Origin: Paraflavitalea devenefica
GTDB taxonomy: Bacteria > Bacteroidota > Bacteroidia > Chitinophagales > Chitinophagaceae
Length of the DNA stretch: 64,000 nt
Direction of reading: 5' to 3'
Assembly (NCBI RefSeq): GCF_011759375.1
Contig: NZ_JAARML010000002.1
Coordinates: 1,612,001 to 1,676,000 of the forward strand
Positions 59,863 to 64,000 of this stretch are shown one piece after another. Position numbers and translations under genes: made by a program. A model generated the notes under the pieces. The model ran no database searches. It saw nothing but the letters and a program-made list of their open reading frames with translations, and was not told the DNA's origin. The number at the start of each line of letters is the position of its first letter. Position 1 is the first letter of the stretch.

Positions 59863-61107
59863 ATGCTACAGCTTAAATCATCTGAACTTTTTCTCCGCAG
59901 AGTCTCCCGTAGGGGACTCTGCGGATTCATTCCCAGTAGTGTCTCCCGAAGGGGACGCTGCGTGTGGCTGTTACTAATATGGACAGGCGCTCTACAAGCA
60001 CAGGCGCAGGCTGATTACACCAAAGCCATCACACAAACGCTGCGTAAGCAGGTATTGAAAGATGCCGCCTGGGCCATGCAGCAGGAGCCGGTAACGGTTA
60101 CTGCCAGCACTTCTCCCCGCAGCGCCGGAGGTAAGCATGACTTCTATTCCGAAGGCGATTACTGGTGGCCCAACCCGCAATCGGCAGACAGTCCTTACAT
60201 TCAGAAAGACGGGATGACGAATCCCGACAACTTTGTAGCACACCGCCTGGCCATGATCCGCTTCAGCCGCATCATGGGCGCCCTGGCTTCCGCGTATAAG
60301 ATTACCGGCGATCAAAAATATATATTACAGGCATTGAAGCATTGCCGTGCCTGGTTTATAGATACGGCCACCCGGATGAACCCTAACCTCTTGTATGCGC
60401 AGGCGATCAAAGGCAGGGCAACAGGGCGCGGTATCGGCATCATTGATACCATTCACTTCATGGAAGTAGTACAGGCATTAATGGCCATGCAGCATGCCCG
60501 CAACATGGATAAACAGTCGCTGATGGCCATTAAGGATTGGTTTGCCCAATACCTCACCTGGCTTACCACGCATCAGTATGGTAAAGATGAAATGAATGCG
60601 GCCAACAATCATGGCACCTGCTGGGTAATGCAGGTAGCGGCCTTTGCGAAATTTACCGGCAACCAGGCCTTGCTCGACTTTTGCAGCGACCGTTATAAAA
60701 CCGTGCTGCTGCCCAACCAACTGGCGGCGGATGGTTCTTTCCCGCAGGAGTTAAGAAGAACAAAACCTTATGGTTATTCTCTCTTTAACCTCGATGCCAT
60801 GACAACGGTTTGCCGTATCCTCTCGACTAAAGAAAATAACCTCTGGGCTTTTCAAACGCCCGATGGCAGGTCAATAAAAAAGGGTATTGAATTCCTGTAT
60901 CCTTATGTGGCTGATAAAAGCAAGTGGCCTTTTAAGCAGGACGTGATGTATTGGAACGACTGGCCGGTGGCCCCTCCTTGCCTCGTATTTGGCGCGGAAG
61001 CCTATGGCAACAAAACCTGGCTGGATACTTGGACAAAACTGGACCACGCACCGGTAGTAGAAGAAGTGATACGTAACCTGCCCGTGCGAAATCCGTTGAT
61101 ATGGTAA
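59863..61107 (+). CDS. Alginate-lyase-family (PL5-like) protein with hairpin repeats in its leader
   Basis: 414 residues from the ATG at 59863, 7 bases after the GH31 stop. The family core is clear: YWWPNPQSADSPYIQKDGMTNPD, HRLAMIRFSRIMGALASAYKITGDQKY and the catalytic NNHGTCW (N249, H250), with GSFPQELRRTKPYGYSLFNLDAM later. It is an (alpha/alpha) barrel that should cleave uronic-acid chains by beta-elimination, though many family members near GH88 genes have no tested substrate. The N-terminus is odd: two hairpin units (59895-59924 and ~59936-59963) code for two VSRRG(L/R)C stretches before a hydrophobic WLLLIWTGALQAQAQA. A GTG at 59962 after them could be the original start of the signal peptide. 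Confidence 0.83.
   Translation: MLQLKSSELFLRRVSRRGLCGFIPSSVSRRGRCVWLLLIWTGALQAQAQADYTKAITQTLRKQVLKDAAWAMQQEPVTVTASTSPRSAGGKHDFYSEGDYWWPNPQSADSPYIQKDGMTNPDNFVAHRLAMIRFSRIMGALASAYKITGDQKYILQALKHCRAWFIDTATRMNPNLLYAQAIKGRATGRGIGIIDTIHFMEVVQALMAMQHARNMDKQSLMAIKDWFAQYLTWLTTHQYGKDEMNAANNHGTCWVMQVAAFAKFTGNQALLDFCSDRYKTVLLPNQLAADGSFPQELRRTKPYGYSLFNLDAMTTVCRILSTKENNLWAFQTPDGRSIKKGIEFLYPYVADKSKWPFKQDVMYWNDWPVAPPCLVFGAEAYGNKTWLDTWTKLDHAPVVEEVIRNLPVRNPLIW
59895..59963. repeat. Two hairpin repeat units inside a coding region
   Basis: Unit 1 (59895-59924): CCGCAGAGT pairs with ACTCTGCGG and an inner CTCC pairs with GGGG around CGTA, a continuous 13-bp stem. Unit 2 (~59936-59963) repeats GTCTCCCG-AAGGGGAC with weaker outer pairs. 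Both share GTCTCCCGnAGGGGAC. They interrupt the signal-peptide region of the lyase-like gene. Confidence 0.8.
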
Positions 61108-61109
61108 AC

Positions 61110-61124
61110 AGCCCCGTAGGGGCT
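61110..61124. repeat. Short palindrome between lyase and GH29 genes
   Basis: AGCCCC-GTA-GGGGCT, perfect 6-bp stem, 3 bases after the lyase stop; an outer ACAGC/GCTGT pair surrounds it. It has the same GTA centre as unit 1 at 59895. Confidence 0.55.
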
Positions 61125-61149
61125 ACCCGCTGTAAAAAAACAAACAACG

Positions 61150-63033
61150 ATGACCATTGCCAAAAAAATATTCTACACCACCAGCATAGGCCTTTCCCTA
61201 TGCCTCCACGCTTTCTCCCAAAGCGGTGATGAAGACAAGGAAATGTTCAACCGCTCCAAAGCGCGCGACCAGCAGGCCATTGATGCAGCCGTAAAAGGAT
61301 GGTGGACCGAATCCATGAAAACCCATGAGCAACGCATCCAATGGTGGCGCGAAGCCAGGTTTGGCATGTTTGTGCACTGGGGTGTTTATTCATTGCCCGG
61401 CGGGGAATGGAAGGGGAAGAAAGTGGGTGGCTATGCCGAACACCTCATGCGCAAAGAGAAAATTCCCCGCCAGGAATACCTGGAGCTGGCGCATCAGTTC
61501 AACCCGGTTAACTTCAATGCAGAAGAATGGATATTGCAGGCCAAGCAGGCCGGCATGAAATACTTTATCATCACGGCCAAGCACCATGATGGTTTTGCCA
61601 TGTATGATTCCAAAGTATCCGACTTTAACATCATAGCCCAAACGCCTTTTAAGCGTGATCCCATGGCCGAACTGGCAGCAGCCTGTAAAAAGCACGGTGT
61701 ACGTTTTGGTTTCTATTATTCGCATGCTTTTGATTGGGAACATCCTGATGCACCGGGGAATGATTGGGAATACAACAATCCCGGAGGTGATAAACAACTG
61801 CATGGCGGCATCAACTGGTATGCAGTGCATCCGGAACTATTGCCGAAGGCGCAGAAATATGTGGCAGAGAAAGCCATCCCACAGATCAAAGAACTCATTG
61901 CAAAATACCACCCGGATATTCTGTGGTTCGATACACCCAGTAAATTGCCGCTTTCAGAGAACATCCACATATTGCAGGCCATCCGTGAAGTGGATGCAAC
62001 TGTAGTGGTGAATGGCCGTTTGGCCAGGAACGCTGCGATCAGCTTCGGTGATTACAAGAATACGGCAGACCGACCGGCAGAGTTCTATCCGGTTACCGGC
62101 GACTGGGAAGCGATCCCTACCACCAATGAATCTTACGGCTACAGCAAATACGACAGCAGTCATAAACCGGTAGCCCACTTTATTCAACTCATGGCTAAAG
62201 CAGCTTCCCGTGGTGGTAACCTGCTCATGAATATTGGCCCTAAAGGGGATGGCACTTTTGATACCAGGGATGTAACCATATTACAGGGTATTGGCCGGTG
62301 GGTAGATAAGAACAGTGAAAGCATTGGTAGTGCCGGTGCTTCGGGATTGCCCTTACAGAACTGGGGCGTATCTACGTTGAAAGGCAATAAACTCTACCTC
62401 CATGTATTTGAATGGCCGAAGGATGGTAAGCTTTATGTAGGTGGTTTGCAAACAGCAGTAAATAAAGCATTCTTTTTAACAGATGCCTCAAAAAAAACAT
62501 TGCCTGTTAAAAGCAATGGTAAAAATGAGCTGGTCATACAACTGCCTGCCAAAGCGCGGGACACTGCTAATACAGTCATCGTACTGGAACTGAAAGGCGC
62601 TATGAAAGCGGATACCGTGAGCTATATGGCGCCCAATATTCCACAGACGCGTTTACTGGCATTTGATGCCGCCCAAACAGGTAAAGGTTTGGGATATGGA
62701 GATGGAAAGACCGGCCGTTTCTATGTAGACGGATGGGTATCGAAAGAGCAGTGGCTGAGTTGGCATATCCGTACGGCCGCACCGGCGAAATACCAACTGG
62801 TGATCAAATACCTGGCAGGCGCAGATGCCGGTGGTACGTATGTTATTGATATAAACGGTGTGAAAAAAGAATATGCCGTGAGCAAGGCGAAGAATGACAC
62901 GGAGGTAGTAACGCAGGCGTTGGGTGAGGTGAGCATACCCGCCGGTACACAGGCGGTGAACATTAAACCGGTTGCCATCACCGGAAAAGAATTAATGAAG
63001 CTGTTGGAAATACAATTGATTCAAATACCATAA
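61150..63033 (+). CDS. GH29 alpha-L-fucosidase
   Basis: 627 residues with signal peptide (MTIAKKIFYTTSIGLSLCLHAFSQ). Catalytic TIM barrel (~55-380): WWREARFGMFVHWGVYSLPGGEW, FIITAKHHDGFAMYDSKVSDFNI, RFGFYYSHAFDWEHP, nucleophile D261 in ILWFDTPSK and RGGNLLMNIGPKGDG. A C-terminal beta-sandwich follows (~380-480), and then a further ~130-residue beta domain that may bind sugar. Retaining enzyme releasing L-fucose from alpha-1,3/1,4/1,6 and sometimes 1,2 links. Together with GH95 this gives two fucosidases in one locus. It is 42 bases after the lyase-like gene. Confidence 0.95.
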   Translation: MTIAKKIFYTTSIGLSLCLHAFSQSGDEDKEMFNRSKARDQQAIDAAVKGWWTESMKTHEQRIQWWREARFGMFVHWGVYSLPGGEWKGKKVGGYAEHLMRKEKIPRQEYLELAHQFNPVNFNAEEWILQAKQAGMKYFIITAKHHDGFAMYDSKVSDFNIIAQTPFKRDPMAELAAACKKHGVRFGFYYSHAFDWEHPDAPGNDWEYNNPGGDKQLHGGINWYAVHPELLPKAQKYVAEKAIPQIKELIAKYHPDILWFDTPSKLPLSENIHILQAIREVDATVVVNGRLARNAAISFGDYKNTADRPAEFYPVTGDWEAIPTTNESYGYSKYDSSHKPVAHFIQLMAKAASRGGNLLMNIGPKGDGTFDTRDVTILQGIGRWVDKNSESIGSAGASGLPLQNWGVSTLKGNKLYLHVFEWPKDGKLYVGGLQTAVNKAFFLTDASKKTLPVKSNGKNELVIQLPAKARDTANTVIVLELKGAMKADTVSYMAPNIPQTRLLAFDAAQTGKGLGYGDGKTGRFYVDGWVSKEQWLSWHIRTAAPAKYQLVIKYLAGADAGGTYVIDINGVKKEYAVSKAKNDTEVVTQALGEVSIPAGTQAVNIKPVAITGKELMKLLEIQLIQIP

Positions 63034-63042
63034 ATACAAACC

Positions 63043-64000
63043 ATGCGATTAATTGGTAGTTTAGCAATAGGTGTTTTATTGAATGGAACTATACAGGCGC
63101 AGCAAGTGAAATTGCCAACTGTATGGGCCGATGCAGAAAAGCAAACACAGGTAATGTTGCAGGCTGTACCTGCAGCCAAAGGGGATAAGACCGATCTCGT
63201 ATCACCCCGCACCATTGAGAATGGCAAGCTGAAGCTGGTAGCTTCCCGCGACTGGACCAGCGGTTTCTTTCCCGGTGTACTCTGGTTGCTGTATCAATAT
63301 ACTGGGAAGCAGGAATGGCTTATACAGGCCAAAGCCTATACGGCCAATATTGAAAGGGAGAAAACCAATGCAGGTACCCACGACATGGGCTTTAAGATCT
63401 TTTGCAGTTTTGGTACGGGTTACCGCCTCACCCATAATGCCACCTATAAAGACATCATCATCCAATCGGCCAAAACACTCTCCACGCGGTTTAATCCCAC
63501 CATCGGTTGTATCCGTTCCTGGGACCATCACAAAGAGGTGTGGGGCTTCCCGGTGATCATTGACAACATGATGAACCTGGAACTCTTGTTTGAAGCCACC
63601 AGGTTCTCCGGTGATTCTTCTTTCTATAAGATCGCGGTATCACATGCCAATACAACCATGAAAAACCATTTCCGCCCGGATTATAGTTCTTACCACGTTA
63701 TTGATTATGATACCGTAACCGGCGCTGTGGTGAAAAAAAATACACACCAGGGATACAGCCATGAGTCGGCCTGGTCAAGAGGGCAGGCCTGGGGACTGTA
63801 TGGTTACACCATGTGTTACCGTTATACAAAGAATCCGGCGTACTTACGGCAGGCAGAGCATATTGCAGCTTTCATCCTCAACCATCCCCGCTTGCCGAAA
63901 GATGGGGTACCTTATTATGACTTTGATGGTCCGGATATTCCCAATGCGCCACGCGATGCTTCTGCAGCAGCCGTCATTGCTTCCGGATTGTATGAGTTGA
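63043..64000 (+). CDS. GH88 unsaturated glucuronyl hydrolase, 3'-truncated by the window edge
   Basis: 319 codons from the ATG at 63043 run to the window end with no stop. Signal peptide MRLIGSLAIGVLLNGTIQAQ. GH88 marks: SRDWTSGFFPGVLWLLY, the two catalytic Asp residues D114 (GTHDMGF) and D174 (IIDNMMN), spaced 60 residues as in known enzymes, SWDHHKEVWGFPVIID, HQGYSHESAWSRGQAWGLYGY and PNAPRDASAAAVIASGLYEL. It removes the 4,5-unsaturated uronic acid left by polysaccharide lyases. That suits the lyase-family gene two places upstream. The gene starts 9 bases after GH29. Its C-terminal third lies outside the window. Confidence 0.93.
   Translation, partial: MRLIGSLAIGVLLNGTIQAQQVKLPTVWADAEKQTQVMLQAVPAAKGDKTDLVSPRTIENGKLKLVASRDWTSGFFPGVLWLLYQYTGKQEWLIQAKAYTANIEREKTNAGTHDMGFKIFCSFGTGYRLTHNATYKDIIIQSAKTLSTRFNPTIGCIRSWDHHKEVWGFPVIIDNMMNLELLFEATRFSGDSSFYKIAVSHANTTMKNHFRPDYSSYHVIDYDTVTGAVVKKNTHQGYSHESAWSRGQAWGLYGYTMCYRYTKNPAYLRQAEHIAAFILNHPRLPKDGVPYYDFDGPDIPNAPRDASAAAVIASGLYEL

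Overview
The window looks like a chromosomal segment of a soil- or plant-associated Bacteroidota bacterium, most likely a member of the Chitinophagaceae. The reasons are a SusC/SusD pair, many lipoproteins and outer-membrane receptors, promoter boxes of the TAnnTTTG type, DUF4199, DUF3857 and LuxR-type genes typical of that family, and PE-Lig-Pol order in LigD. I see no rRNA, tRNA, CRISPR array, insertion sequence or phage gene.

Layout. 1-5.5 kb: a left-truncated thioredoxin-like protein, a PRC-barrel protein, a lysine/alanine-rich SWIB protein, DNA ligase D and a dodecin. 5.6-16.6 kb: mixed housekeeping and accessory genes: two DinB-like proteins, an MFS exporter, a LacI regulator facing a very short Gfo/Idh/MocA-like gene across an 18-bp palindrome, DUF4199 and membrane LuxR genes, a secreted TIM-barrel isomerase, an aldo/keto reductase, a DnaJ-like gene and an RMD1 homologue. 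16.7-28.6 kb: two transglutaminase-like DUF3857 proteins (one with an intact triad, one without), PEP synthase, an AraC regulator and a 1242-residue protein whose N-terminal half has every metal and cofactor residue of galactose oxidase. 28.7-33.4 kb: a metal-uptake-like cassette (small Cys protein, TonB receptor, PepSY membrane protein). 33.4-38.5 kb: an 11-bp tandem repeat patch, a porin-like protein, an MBL-fold hydrolase, two envelope proteins of unknown function and an SDR.

38.5-64 kb is the most coherent part. On the minus strand (46449 to 39529) lies an operon for non-phosphorylating L-fucose breakdown: mutarotase, FucP permease, 2-keto-3-deoxy-L-fuconate dehydrogenase, LutABC, FAH-family hydrolase and an L-fucose-dehydrogenase-like SDR, followed by an AraC gene. 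Diverging from it on the plus strand is a polysaccharide utilization locus: SusC, SusD, a fasciclin-like lipoprotein, GH2, GH95, GH31, an alginate-lyase-family protein, GH29 and a GH88 that runs off the right edge. Two fucosidase families next to a fucose pathway, plus a GH88 and a lyase, suggest uptake and dismantling of an acidic, fucose-containing glycan. The freed fucose would go to pyruvate and L-lactate, and LutABC would oxidise the lactate to pyruvate. Fuconolactonase and fuconate dehydratase are not in the window.

Short perfect hairpins are scattered between genes. A pair of them lies inside the 5' coding region of the alginate-lyase-like gene. All assignments come from reading motifs; no database search was possible.
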